Source of the DNA: Dolichospermum flos-aquae CCAP 1403/13F
GTDB taxonomy: Bacteria; Cyanobacteriota; Cyanobacteriia; Cyanobacteriales; Nostocaceae
DNA length: 64,000 bases
Direction: 5' to 3'
Assembly: GCF_012516395.1 (NCBI RefSeq)
Contig: NZ_CP051206.1
Span: forward strand, 3,454,501-3,518,500
The notes beneath the pieces were generated by a model. The model had not been told where the DNA came from, made no database searches, and saw only the letters and a list, made by a program, of their open reading frames with translations. Position numbers and translations under genes: made by a program. The first letter of the stretch is position 1. The number at the start of each line of letters is the position of its first letter. Below, piece after piece: positions 27,050 to 36,197 of the stretch.

Positions 27050-30000
27050 ATGGCCTTTTCTTCTATTGTGCGTGCTTTGGCGCGATCGCCTCTTACCGCC
27101 GAACTAATTACCAAACTCAACAAACAACGGGAATTGCGGTTAAATGGGATTTCTCGGCTACCTAAGGGACTGGTAGCTTCAGCATTAGCAAACTATGAAG
27201 ATCAGGATTTGTGCGTCGTCTGTGCCACCCTAGAGGAAGCTGGCCGGGTTTTCGCCCAAATGGAAGCAATGGGCTGGAAAACTGTGCATTTTTACCCAAC
27301 TTCTGAAGCTTCTCCCTATGAACCTTTTGACCCTGAAAATGAGTTAAGTTGGGGTCAAATGCAGGTTTTAGCGGATTTGGTAAATGGTCAGTTGCAAAAG
27401 CAAAAAACTGCCATAATTGCCACTGTGGGGGCATTACAACCACATTTGCCACCTCCGGAAGCGTTTAAATCATTTTGTGTAACCTTAGAAAAAGGGATGG
27501 AATTTGATTTAGATGGGTTTGGGGAAAAAATCACTCTTTTGGGATATGAACGAGTTCCTCTGGTGGAAACTGAGGGACAATGGAGTAGACGGGGGGATAT
27601 TGTGGATGTGTTTCCGGTGTCCTCAGAGTTGCCTGTGCGCTTGGAATGGTTTGGCGACGAAATTGAACAAATTCGAGAATTTGACCCCGCTACCCAACGT
27701 TCTGCTTTGGATAAGGTGGAAAAAATTACTCTCACCCCGACAAGTTTTGCACCTATTATTTCAGATGCACTGAAAGATTTACCAAATGTAGAGACGTTCC
27801 AGGGAATTTCTTCAGAGTTAGGAACATTAGAAGGAAGTCGGCGGTTTTTGGGGTTGGCTTTTGCAAAACCCGCTTCATTATTAGATTATTTATCTGAAAA
27901 TACTCTTGTTGCCATTGATGAACTAGAACAATGTTATGCTCATAGCGATCGCTGGGTGGAAAATGCTAATAGTCAGTGGTCAGTAGGGGCGAAACATTTA
28001 GAAGACCATTTTTTGCAACCACCGATAATTTATCTTCCAAATGCTTCGCCGGTACAGTTGTCAGTTGCATTACCGAAAATTCATCGAAATTTTGATGAGT
28101 GTATAGCGGAAATTGGCAATTTTAGAAAGTTATATTTATCGGAATTATCAGAAGAAAATAGTGGACTGAATTTAGCTAGTAGACCTTTACCTGTTACACC
28201 TCATCAATTTGCAAAATTAGGGGAAACAATTAGAAAAGAACGCGAACGCAATTTTGCAGTTTGGATACTTTCGGCTCAACCTTCCCGTTCTGTTTCTCTT
28301 CTGCAAGAACATGATTGTCCCGCGCAGTTTATTCCCAATCCTCGTGATTATCAAGCTATTGATAAACTGCAAATTAATCATATTCCAATTGCCCTTAAAT
28401 ATTCCGGTTTAGCAGAATTAGAAGGTTGTATTTTACCTTCTTATCGGTTGGTTATTGTCACCGATAGAGAATTTTATGGACAACATTCCTTAGCTAATTT
28501 TGGCTATGTCCGCAAACGTCGTCAAGCGACATCTAAACAAGTTGATCCTAACAAATTACGTCAGGGAGATTATGTAGTTCATCGTAGTCATGGAATTGGT
28601 AAATTTGTCAAATTAGAAAGTCTGACAATTAATGATGAAACCCGTGATTATTTAGTTGTTCAATATGCAGATGGTTTGTTAAGAGTTGCGGCTGACCAAG
28701 TTGGTTCTTTATCTCGTTTCCGCACTGGTGGAGATCAAGCCCCAGAATTACATAAAATGAGCGGAAAAGCTTGGGAAAATACGAAGAGTAAAGTTCGCAA
28801 AGCCATTAAGAAATTAGCGGTAGATTTATTAAAATTGTATGCAGCCCGTTCTCAACAACAAGGTTTTTCCTATCCTCATGATATGCCTTGGCAAGAAGAA
28901 ATGGAAGATTCTTTTCCTTACCAACCTACCACAGATCAACTCAAAGCGGTACAAGATGTGAAACGGGATATGGAAAGTGAAAGACCGATGGATAGGTTAG
29001 TATGTGGAGATGTGGGTTTTGGGAAAACAGAAGTAGCAATTCGGGCGATTTTTAAAGCTGTTACCGCAGGAAAGCAAGTTGCACTTTTAGCCCCAACAAC
29101 AATTTTAACTCAACAACATTATCACACAATTAAAGAACGTTTTGCCCCTTATCCTATAAATGTGGGTTTACTGAATCGGTTTCGCAGTGCGGAAGAAAAA
29201 CGGAATATTCAAAAACGACTGGCTACGGGAGAATTAGATATAGTTGTGGGGACGCATCAATTATTAGGTAAAAGTGTCCAATTTAAAGATCTAGGACTTT
29301 TAGTAATTGACGAAGAACAAAGATTTGGAGTTAATCAAAAGGAAAAAATCAAAAGCTTAAAAACTCAAGTTGATGTTTTAACTCTTTCTGCAACTCCCAT
29401 TCCCAGAACCTTATATATGTCATTGTCGGGAATTCGGGAAATGAGTTTAATTACCACACCACCTCCCACCAGAAGACCAATTCAAACCCATCTTTCACCG
29501 CTCAACTCCGATGTTATTAGAAGTGCAATTCGACAAGAATTAGATCGAGGTGGACAAGTATTTTATGTAGTTCCCCGAGTAGACGGAATTGAAGAAACCA
29601 CGACAAAATTGCGAGAAATGGTTCCTGGAGGCAGATTTGCGATCGCTCATGGTCAAATGGACGAAAGCGAGTTAGAATCAACTATGCTGACTTTTGGCAA
29701 TAATGACGCTGATATTCTTGTTTGTACCACAATTATTGAATCTGGTTTAGATATTCCGCGAGTCAACACAATATTAATTGAAGATGCTCACCGTTTTGGT
29801 TTATCTCAATTATATCAATTGCGAGGACGAGTCGGACGGGCAGGAATTCAAGCCCACGCATGGTTATTTTACCCCAAACAAAGAGAATTATCCGATGCAG
29901 CCAGACAAAGATTAAGAGCAATTCAAGAATTTACTCAACTCGGTTCTGGATATCAATTAGCAATGCGGGATATGGAAATTCGCGGTGTGGGAAATTTGCT

Positions 30001-30565
30001 AGGTGCAGAACAATCTGGTCAAATGGATGTGATTGGCTTTGATTTGTACATGGAAATGTTAGAAGAAGCAATTCGAGAAATTAGAGGTCAAGAAATACCC
30101 AAAGTTGAAGATACTCAAATTGACCTTAATCTCACCGCATTTATTCCTGCAACCTACATTACTGACCTTGATCAAAAAATGAGTGCTTATCGGGCTGTAG
30201 CCACGGTAAAATCAAAATATGAATTAAAACAAATTGCTGCTGAATGGACTGATAGATATGGAACTATCCCAGTTTCGGCAAATCAATTATTACGAGTTAT
30301 GGAATTAAAACAATTAGCCAAAAACCTGGGATTTAGCCGCATTAAACCAGAGAATAAACAGCACATTGTTTTAGAAACACCAATGGAAGAACCTGCTTGG
30401 AATCTATTAGCAGAAAACCTCACTCCCACCATGAAAGCAAGGTTTGTTTATTCTCCTGGGAAGGTAACAGCGAGAGGTTTAGGAGTGTTTAAAGCAGACC
30501 AACAATTGCAAACTTTAATAGATACTTTTGTAAAAATGCAAGGTGCAATTTCGGAAACTCCTTAA
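27050..30565 (+). CDS. mfd: Transcription-repair coupling factor
   Basis: Mfd removes stalled RNA polymerase at lesions and recruits UvrA. Seen in order: UvrB-like N-terminal region with the damage-recognition fold (about 1-300), RNA polymerase interaction domain ([20 protein letters not shown]), SF2 translocase with Walker [16 protein letters not shown] (near 650), the DEEQ box [10 protein letters not shown], the RecG-like TRG region ([13 protein letters not shown]), and a C-terminal TRCF domain. The frame opens at 27002, but the ATG at 27050 ([13 protein letters not shown]) is the likely start, giving 1171 residues. Residues about 308-339 are coded by an intergenic-type palindromic repeat. 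A terminator hairpin follows. Confidence 0.95.
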   Translation: MAFSSIVRALARSPLTAELITKLNKQRELRLNGISRLPKGLVASALANYEDQDLCVVCATLEEAGRVFAQMEAMGWKTVHFYPTSEASPYEPFDPENELSWGQMQVLADLVNGQLQKQKTAIIATVGALQPHLPPPEAFKSFCVTLEKGMEFDLDGFGEKITLLGYERVPLVETEGQWSRRGDIVDVFPVSSELPVRLEWFGDEIEQIREFDPATQRSALDKVEKITLTPTSFAPIISDALKDLPNVETFQGISSELGTLEGSRRFLGLAFAKPASLLDYLSENTLVAIDELEQCYAHSDRWVENANSQWSVGAKHLEDHFLQPPIIYLPNASPVQLSVALPKIHRNFDECIAEIGNFRKLYLSELSEENSGLNLASRPLPVTPHQFAKLGETIRKERERNFAVWILSAQPSRSVSLLQEHDCPAQFIPNPRDYQAIDKLQINHIPIALKYSGLAELEGCILPSYRLVIVTDREFYGQHSLANFGYVRKRRQATSKQVDPNKLRQGDYVVHRSHGIGKFVKLESLTINDETRDYLVVQYADGLLRVAADQVGSLSRFRTGGDQAPELHKMSGKAWENTKSKVRKAIKKLAVDLLKLYAARSQQQGFSYPHDMPWQEEMEDSFPYQPTTDQLKAVQDVKRDMESERPMDRLVCGDVGFGKTEVAIRAIFKAVTAGKQVALLAPTTILTQQHYHTIKERFAPYPINVGLLNRFRSAEEKRNIQKRLATGELDIVVGTHQLLGKSVQFKDLGLLVIDEEQRFGVNQKEKIKSLKTQVDVLTLSATPIPRTLYMSLSGIREMSLITTPPPTRRPIQTHLSPLNSDVIRSAIRQELDRGGQVFYVVPRVDGIEETTTKLREMVPGGRFAIAHGQMDESELESTMLTFGNNDADILVCTTIIESGLDIPRVNTILIEDAHRFGLSQLYQLRGRVGRAGIQAHAWLFYPKQRELSDAARQRLRAIQEFTQLGSGYQLAMRDMEIRGVGNLLGAEQSGQMDVIGFDLYMEMLEEAIREIRGQEIPKVEDTQIDLNLTAFIPATYITDLDQKMSAYRAVATVKSKYELKQIAAEWTDRYGTIPVSANQLLRVMELKQLAKNLGFSRIKPENKQHIVLETPMEEPAWNLLAENLTPTMKARFVYSPGKVTARGLGVFKADQQLQTLIDTFVKMQGAISETP
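27971..28066 (+). repeat. Intergenic palindromic repeat captured inside mfd
   Basis: The ends (TCAGTAGGGGCGAA and AAATGCTTCGCC then TACAGTTGTCAGTTG) match the intergenic copies at 48910-49084 and 50311-50396. The reading frame is kept. The central bases differ from the other copies. Confidence 0.85.
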
Positions 30566-30570
30566 GTGTA

Positions 30571-30597
30571 GGGTGGGCAATGCCCACCATTTTTTAT
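30571..30597 (+). terminator. Terminator of mfd
   Basis: GGTGGGCA and TGCCCACC arms joined directly, followed by ATTTTTTAT. Confidence 0.85.
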
Positions 30598-30672
30598 ATA
30601 TTTCTGAAAATATAGTGTAAAATATTAAGATAACGAGTAAGGTAAAAATAATTCTATTTTGGGGAGGTTACG

Positions 30673-31953
30673 ATGTTTAAACAAGTTACTTTAGAGAATT
30701 TTAGAACTCACAAATCAACAACTATAGAATTATATCCAGTAACTTTGTTAATTGGTAATAACAATTCTGGTAAAACAAATCTTTTAGCAGGAATACAACG
30801 TTTGTGTAATCTTGTCAGAAGAGGAAACCCTGATGAACAAATAAGTCGACACGTAAATGCTGCGAGAGATTTATATCCACATAGATATAGACTTGCGAAA
30901 GATGAAGAACCCATTTCTTATTCAATTTTATGGAATAATGAGGATGGAGAAATTAATTATAAAATAGAAATACATAAAAGCGATAGATTTATAAATAATG
31001 CTAGTTGTAAAGAAAGAGTAATTATTAAATTAGCTAATAATAGAATACCTAAAGAAGTTACTAGTGGCTATAATCAGCCTACCGCTATACTAGCACTAAG
31101 AGAAATAATACGATTAGACTCATCTCTAAAGGAAACAGAAAAAGCAATATGCGAATTATTTTTTCTTTCTTTTGATAGTACATTGAGTTATCATCTTCAA
31201 CCTACATTCCTCAAACAAATGGTTAAAGATAATCAGGATGCAGATAGAAAGCAAGATAATGAAGTTAATAACAGTTTTGAAATAGAAAAACTTAGAATAC
31301 CTGTATGTTTGAACAAAACAGGAAGTAACTTTCAGTCAATTCTTCAGCATTTTAAAGAAAAAGAACAACGTATATATTCATCATTTATTGCAAAACTGAG
31401 AACAGTTGATTCAAGTTTTATCGGAGTTAGTTATGATTCAAATCAGTCGAGTTTAATTTGGGAATTTGACTTGGGACGTAAGGGTACTATTGAAGAATTT
31501 CTGCCACATATCATATCAGATGGTTTTATGAAAATTGCCGCAATAAGTTTGCTTGCGTCATTGCAAAATCCACCTGCATTAATCATGTTAGAAGAAATAG
31601 AAAATGGTATTAATCCAGGTAATATACAACAATTGATGAATTGGATTTGGCAAGCAACATCACCTAACCAAGATGGCTTTACAACATCACAATTTATTTT
31701 AACTTCTCACAGCCCCTCTGTTTTAAGAGAATTTAATCAACATCCTGATCATGTTTATACAGTTCGTTTAGATAAACGTAGTCGTCAAAGCGATGTGAGA
31801 AACTTAAATACTGCACTTGATACCCTTGTGGGAATTGGAGCAATTAAAGATGATGAAGTAGAATATGAAACTGAGGAAAATACAGGTAAACAGTTAATAA
31901 AAATACCAAAATATCAGTTAGCAGAACTTTGGTACACAGGGACAATTGGGTAA
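30673..31953 (+). CDS. ABC-type AAA ATPase (AAA_15/AAA_21-like), first gene of a possible defence pair
   Basis: 426 residues. Walker A is GNNNSGKT at residues 28-35 and the start MFKQVTLENFRTHKST is typical of SMC/RecF-like ATPases. The ABC signature region ISDGFMKIAAISLLAS lies near 280, Walker B ALIMLEEIENGI near 301, and the switch His in ILTSHSPS near 341. This class forms the ATPase of several phage-defence systems (OLD-like, PARIS, AbiL, Septu), where it partners a nuclease. GGGGAGG is 5 bases before the ATG. The next gene starts 6 bp after the stop. A chromosomal maintenance role is the alternative. Confidence 0.85.
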   Translation: MFKQVTLENFRTHKSTTIELYPVTLLIGNNNSGKTNLLAGIQRLCNLVRRGNPDEQISRHVNAARDLYPHRYRLAKDEEPISYSILWNNEDGEINYKIEIHKSDRFINNASCKERVIIKLANNRIPKEVTSGYNQPTAILALREIIRLDSSLKETEKAICELFFLSFDSTLSYHLQPTFLKQMVKDNQDADRKQDNEVNNSFEIEKLRIPVCLNKTGSNFQSILQHFKEKEQRIYSSFIAKLRTVDSSFIGVSYDSNQSSLIWEFDLGRKGTIEEFLPHIISDGFMKIAAISLLASLQNPPALIMLEEIENGINPGNIQQLMNWIWQATSPNQDGFTTSQFILTSHSPSVLREFNQHPDHVYTVRLDKRSRQSDVRNLNTALDTLVGIGAIKDDEVEYETEENTGKQLIKIPKYQLAELWYTGTIG

Positions 31954-31959
31954 AATATC

Positions 31960-32709
31960 ATGAATAATATCAATGTGGGAATTGTTGGAGACGGGCTAAC
32001 TGACTATAAAGTGTTTGGAAAAATTGTTGAATGTATTTTATTAGAAGAAATATCAGAAAATGTCAAATTTGATATTATTCCACTGATTAGAAAAAACATT
32101 TTTGATCATGTTCAAAAATACAAAAATGCCTGTCGCAAAAATCCTGAAGGGTATTACTTACCCAATAAAATAGCAGTAGAACTAAGAGATAGTATATGTG
32201 GTACAATTATCCAAGCTTTTGAGGAGTTTAAAGATAATGTAGATATTTCCTATAGTGATATTCTTTTAATAACTACTGATACGGAACATATTCTTAAAGA
32301 TAAAAATCAATATTTTGATACTTGGGCAATTAGTTTATCGCATATTTTGAGAGAAGCAATTGAAAAATTTTATGCTTTTCAAGCTAGAAATGAATATCCT
32401 AGAAAATATTTACCCATAATCATGCCTTTAACAACATTTCCCTCAATAGAAGTTCTTGTTGCTGCTGCGAGAGGAGAATTAAATAAAAATTATGGTAAAA
32501 ATCCCCGCGAGTGGAAAGTTTTATTGTACAAAACCGAATATCCTCAAGATGAAGAAATCGAAAAACAGGCTCTAAATTATATCACACCTGAAAGTATAGA
32601 CTATATTTTCAATGATTTACCTGAAGCAAGATTTTTTATTCAAACATTATCTTTGGGATTAAAACGTTGTTCTTTAAATAGTAAATCTAATTGTGAAAAA
32701 TACATCTGA
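31960..32709 (+). CDS. Partner of the ATPase, possible TOPRIM/DUF4276-like protein
   Basis: 249 residues. The start NVGIVGDGLTDYKVFGKIVE resembles the glycine-acid loop of TOPRIM-like nuclease partners (usually EGxTE or EGxTD), and SDILLITTDTEHI places acidic residues after a hydrophobic strand, as in the DxD motif. The gene follows the ATPase by 6 bp, so co-transcription is very likely. The first catalytic-type residue reads Asp rather than Glu. The family call rests on this pattern and on the pairing, so it is tentative; a non-nuclease partner is possible. Confidence 0.55.
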   Translation: MNNINVGIVGDGLTDYKVFGKIVECILLEEISENVKFDIIPLIRKNIFDHVQKYKNACRKNPEGYYLPNKIAVELRDSICGTIIQAFEEFKDNVDISYSDILLITTDTEHILKDKNQYFDTWAISLSHILREAIEKFYAFQARNEYPRKYLPIIMPLTTFPSIEVLVAAARGELNKNYGKNPREWKVLLYKTEYPQDEEIEKQALNYITPESIDYIFNDLPEARFFIQTLSLGLKRCSLNSKSNCEKYI

Positions 32710-32744
32710 TTGAGAGTTCTATTTTAGTAATTTAGGAAATTACT

Positions 32745-32852
32745 CAGTCATCTTAAAAGGGCTATTTCTAATATACCCTTACAGGGTTGCAATTTCTGAC
32801 ATCACCTTTTGAACCATCACAGAAAATTCTCATTAAACTACCATCTAATCAT
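32745..32852 (+). repeat. Direct repeat copy A (108 bp), decayed duplicate of a gene 5' end
   Basis: Matches 33538-33645 with 9 mismatches by my count. In copy B the ATG of the large membrane-protein gene lies here; in copy A that codon is CTG. The pair encloses the Uma2 gene. The rest of 32710-32973 shows no other gene. Confidence 0.9.
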
Positions 32853-32973
32853 ATCTCGTTTATACTGTATGTGGTATTTACATCACAGATAAAAAAGATC
32901 TAAAATAAATGTAGAATATTTAATAGATTCCCTAGTTTCACCCCTATTAATTAAAATTCCCATAGAGGCGACA

Positions 32974-33531
32974 ATGGTTTTACAATTACTCAGACACCAA
33001 TTTACAGTTAAGCAATTTCACCAAATGGCTGAATCTGGTATTTTGTCAGAAAATGAAAGATTAGAATTAATTCGCGGAGAAATGATTGATATGTCCCCTA
33101 TTGGTACAAGACACTCAGGTTGTGTTTTATTTTTAAGTAACTTACTAGCGTTGCTATTAGGAGGTCTGGCCTTAATTAATGTCCAAAACCCAGTAGAATT
33201 AGATGAAACTTCTGAACCTCAACCAGATATAGCATTATTAAAACCCCGTGCAGATTTTTATAGAACTGCACACCCCCAACCAGAAGATATATTTTTGTTA
33301 ATAGAAGTTGCCGACACAACGATAAAATATGACAGAGAAGTAAAAATTCCTTTATATGCAGAAGCAAATATTCCTGAAGTTTGGTTAATAGATGTTAATC
33401 AGGAAGTTATAGAAGTATATCGAAATCCTCTCCAGGGAGTTTATCAAGATATACAGAAGTTAGTAAAAAATCAGACTTTATCAATTTTAGCTTTTCCTGA
33501 TGTCAGTATTAATGTGACTGAAATATTTTAA
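32974..33531 (+). CDS. Uma2-family (DUF820) PD-(D/E)xK nuclease-like protein
   Basis: 185 residues of the Uma2 family, which is greatly expanded in cyanobacteria. The PD-(D/E)xK-like core is visible as PQPDIALLKPRADFY, then FLLIEVADTTIKYDREVK, and IPLYAEANIPEVWLIDV. The opening HQFTVKQFHQMAESGILSENERLELIRGEMIDM is the standard N-terminus. Members are presumed nucleases, some linked to transposition, but the function is not proven. It sits between two 108-bp direct repeats. Confidence 0.9.
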   Translation: MVLQLLRHQFTVKQFHQMAESGILSENERLELIRGEMIDMSPIGTRHSGCVLFLSNLLALLLGGLALINVQNPVELDETSEPQPDIALLKPRADFYRTAHPQPEDIFLLIEVADTTIKYDREVKIPLYAEANIPEVWLIDVNQEVIEVYRNPLQGVYQDIQKLVKNQTLSILAFPDVSINVTEIF

Positions 33532-33537
33532 ATTATC

Positions 33538-33645
33538 CAGTCATCTTAAAAGGGCTATTTCTGATATACATTTACAGGGTTGCAGATTATGACATCACCT
33601 TTTGAACCATCGCAGAAAATTCCCATTAAACTACCATCGAATCAT
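33538..33645 (+). repeat. Direct repeat copy B (108 bp) spanning the start of the membrane-protein gene
   Basis: Begins CAGTCATCTTAAAAGGGCTA and runs past the ATG at 33589 into the coding sequence. It is the presumed parent of copy A at 32745. Confidence 0.9.
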
Positions 33646-34467
33646 CCTCACTTATTATTAGGATTAGATGACTTATTAAATCTCGGTTTAATATCTGATG
33701 ATCAAGTTAAACAAATAGCCCGTCAATATCTCATTTGTACCGTAGTATTTACCCCTGAGACTGAATCTGAACCAGAAGTAATTTATAGACCTCCTACAGC
33801 AGCAAAAAGACCGTTAATTGCAACTTTACCACCCATAACAAAACCACCTACGAAACCCAGTTTTGTTAATTCGATGCTGCAATCTTTTGGTGAAGAATTA
33901 AGTGTGCGGTGGTTGCTGTTTTTGGGTGTATTTTTAGTAGTGCTTTCTTCCGGAGTTCTGGCTGCAAGTCAATGGGAAAGATTCCCCGCAGTTGGACAGT
34001 ATGGGGTTTTATTTGCGTATACTTTGAGTTTTTGTGGGTTTACATTTTGGGCTGGTAAACAAAGCAATTTAAGGTTAACTGCACAGACATTATTAATAGT
34101 CACATTGTTATTAGTTCCTATCAACTTTTGGGCAATGGATAGCTTTAGTTTGTGGCAAAATCCATTAAACTTAGTTGTGATGGGAATTGCATCTCTGACT
34201 CTCACATTTATTACTAATCAACTTTGTCAAAACAGGAATATTATTACTAATTTTCCCAGTGGTAAATTACCTTTAATCAATATTATCGGGTTGAGTTATT
34301 TACATTGGGGTTGGAAGTTATCAAATTTTCCCCTAATTGCTGTTTATTTAGCAATGATAGGAACAACTACTATTACTGTTTACAATCAATTAAACCCAAT
34401 ACCCGTGAATGAAATTGTCAAACTGCTTGTGGGGGAAGGATTTTCAAGTCTTTTTCTATATCTCTGA
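33589..34467 (+). pseudogene. N-terminal fragment of a large polytopic membrane protein interrupted by an IS
   Basis: ATG at 33589 (MTSPFEPSQKIPIKLPSN); the native part ends at 34396, and the remaining bases to 34467 are read-through into the IS. The fragment has an N-terminal LDDLLNLGLISDDQVKQIARQ helix-type region followed by membrane segments starting SVRWLLFLGVFLVVLSSGVL. This order recalls DUF2157-type membrane proteins (tentative). The rest of the gene lies at 36208-39221. Removing the IS and one 10-bp target copy joins the two in frame into a protein of about 1274 residues. Confidence 0.85.
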
Positions 34468-36197
34468 TTTCAGATTTATGGGAAGAGTTTTTGCGCTTGA
34501 ATTTGGACATTTTAATTTTGACAACACGGGGATTAATACGTTTTCGTCGGGGGCGATCAATTTCAGACTGGGAAATTAATGATAATAAATATTGATGTTG
34601 AATTTCTCGTAATTTTAAGGATGAATGGCTGATGAGTTGTACTAAATCTATAACTAGTTGCAAAGATTCAAGAAAACTAAGGAGTAAAGGATTTTTATTA
34701 TATTCGTTAGCAGATTGGTAAATTAAATCGCGGAGTAGATTATAAGCAATTAACATAGCATAAAGTTCTTGTTCGACTAATTCAGATGTTTTGCTCCGAA
34801 AAATAGTGGGCATTTGTCCTTTGAGCGTAGCACATTGATGTGTTTTTATTTCACAGAAACTAATTTCCACCTCCCATCTGCAATGATAGTGAATAATTAA
34901 TTCTTTGGCAGAAATATTAGGGTCAATAATACTAGTAACTAAACGACGAGGGAGAAAACCAGGAATTTGATATTCAATAACTCGGACAATGATACTTTCC
35001 TGATTCCATTGTTTATGCGATTCTGTAGATTTTTCTAAATTGAGAATTTTGCCATTAATTTCTGATAAATAACTTCCATCTGGATATCTAGCCATGTATC
35101 CATCTGGCAAACGAGAATCAGAGATAACAGGTAGTTTAACATTAGAAGCTACCCTAAGTAAAAAGTCGCATTCTTTTGTACGAATACTAAAAATAGTTGC
35201 AAAGGAATATAAACCAGCATCTAATAAAAATAATAAGTTTTTCTGGTTAAATTGTGCCAGTAATTTAGTCATTAAAGTCCTTTCACCAGTTCCTTTACCT
35301 TGGCTCGAACCATAGGTAAAATCTAGGATCAGGCGTGTTGATGCTGATATTAATGTGACTATTCTCAGCATGGGAAAAGCACTTTCTCCTCGACCACATT
35401 TAGACTTCCCAAATTTATCACGATTACTTTCAGTATCAGGTGTCGTACCTGTGGAACCATCAAATATTACTGTAGTCCATTTATGAAAGTCATATTTCAA
35501 TGTTGTCAAACTAGAAGTGAGTTTTTTAAATATTAGTTGAAAAACTGTTAATCCTATACGAACTCTGGCATGACTCATAGCACCTTCAGAAATAAGTTGT
35601 TTTGGTAGACAACAGGATAACCACCTCAATCCTGATATCATCCAATCCATTATTCCTAAATAACTTAAATCACGACGGATAGTGGAGAGAATTACAAACC
35701 AAATGACAAACGTTGGTACTAGAATCGTTCCTTGACGACATTTACTTGATGAAACACTCGCCAAAGATTCTTTGATAATAGTTGATAAATGTTTTGCAAT
35801 TGGTTGCAGATCATATTCTGTCGTAAACTGAGTAAGCATCTGATGATGTTCTTTTTGAATTCCCATACAAAACTGTCAAGGATGACTTGAAATAAACTCT
35901 TATAAAGCTTAAATATTCTTTCATATTTTGTCAATATATACTATCAGGCTACTCATTTTGGAGCAGGAATAAAAATTCTCGACGAAAAAAATGACACATT
36001 TATGATTTTTTAAATTTGATTTCAAATAATTGACAAGATTGATGATTTATAAATTCAAGAAAAATCTCATGATCATATAATTTTAGATACATTTTGCCTG
36101 GAGTTTAGACTAAACTGAAGTTATTTTTATGCCTTAATATTTGCAGAATTAATATTAGTAATTATTTGTAGGCTATTAATTTCATTCACGGGTATTG
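34397..36197 (-). mobile_element. IS4-family insertion sequence, 1801 bp, complete with TIR and TSD
   Basis: Terminal inverted repeats CAATACCCGTGAATGAAATT (left, 34397) and AATTTCATTCACGGGTATTG (right, ending 36197) are perfect over 20 bp. A 10-bp target duplication CAATTAAACC flanks the element at 34387-34396 and 36198-36207. One transposase gene fills most of it on the minus strand. About 330 bp upstream of the transposase start inside the element are AT-rich and non-coding. The perfect ends show a recent insertion. Confidence 0.97.
34418..35866 (-). CDS. IS4-family DDE transposase
   Basis: 482 residues. The DDE residues are supported by VIFDGSTGTTPDTESNRDKFG (first Asp), LLFLLDAGLYSF (second Asp), and YHCRWEVEISFCEIK, which is the Y-x2-R-x3-E-x6-K signature of IS4-type transposases. 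The C-terminus is basic. It is full length for the family and uninterrupted, so it may be active. It lies inside the 34397-36197 element, on the strand opposite to the interrupted gene. A 330-bp leader precedes the ATG at 35866. Confidence 0.95.
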   Translation of the reverse strand: MGIQKEHHQMLTQFTTEYDLQPIAKHLSTIIKESLASVSSSKCRQGTILVPTFVIWFVILSTIRRDLSYLGIMDWMISGLRWLSCCLPKQLISEGAMSHARVRIGLTVFQLIFKKLTSSLTTLKYDFHKWTTVIFDGSTGTTPDTESNRDKFGKSKCGRGESAFPMLRIVTLISASTRLILDFTYGSSQGKGTGERTLMTKLLAQFNQKNLLFLLDAGLYSFATIFSIRTKECDFLLRVASNVKLPVISDSRLPDGYMARYPDGSYLSEINGKILNLEKSTESHKQWNQESIIVRVIEYQIPGFLPRRLVTSIIDPNISAKELIIHYHCRWEVEISFCEIKTHQCATLKGQMPTIFRSKTSELVEQELYAMLIAYNLLRDLIYQSANEYNKNPLLLSFLESLQLVIDLVQLISHSSLKLREIQHQYLLSLISQSEIDRPRRKRINPRVVKIKMSKFKRKNSSHKSEIRDIEKDLKILPPQAV

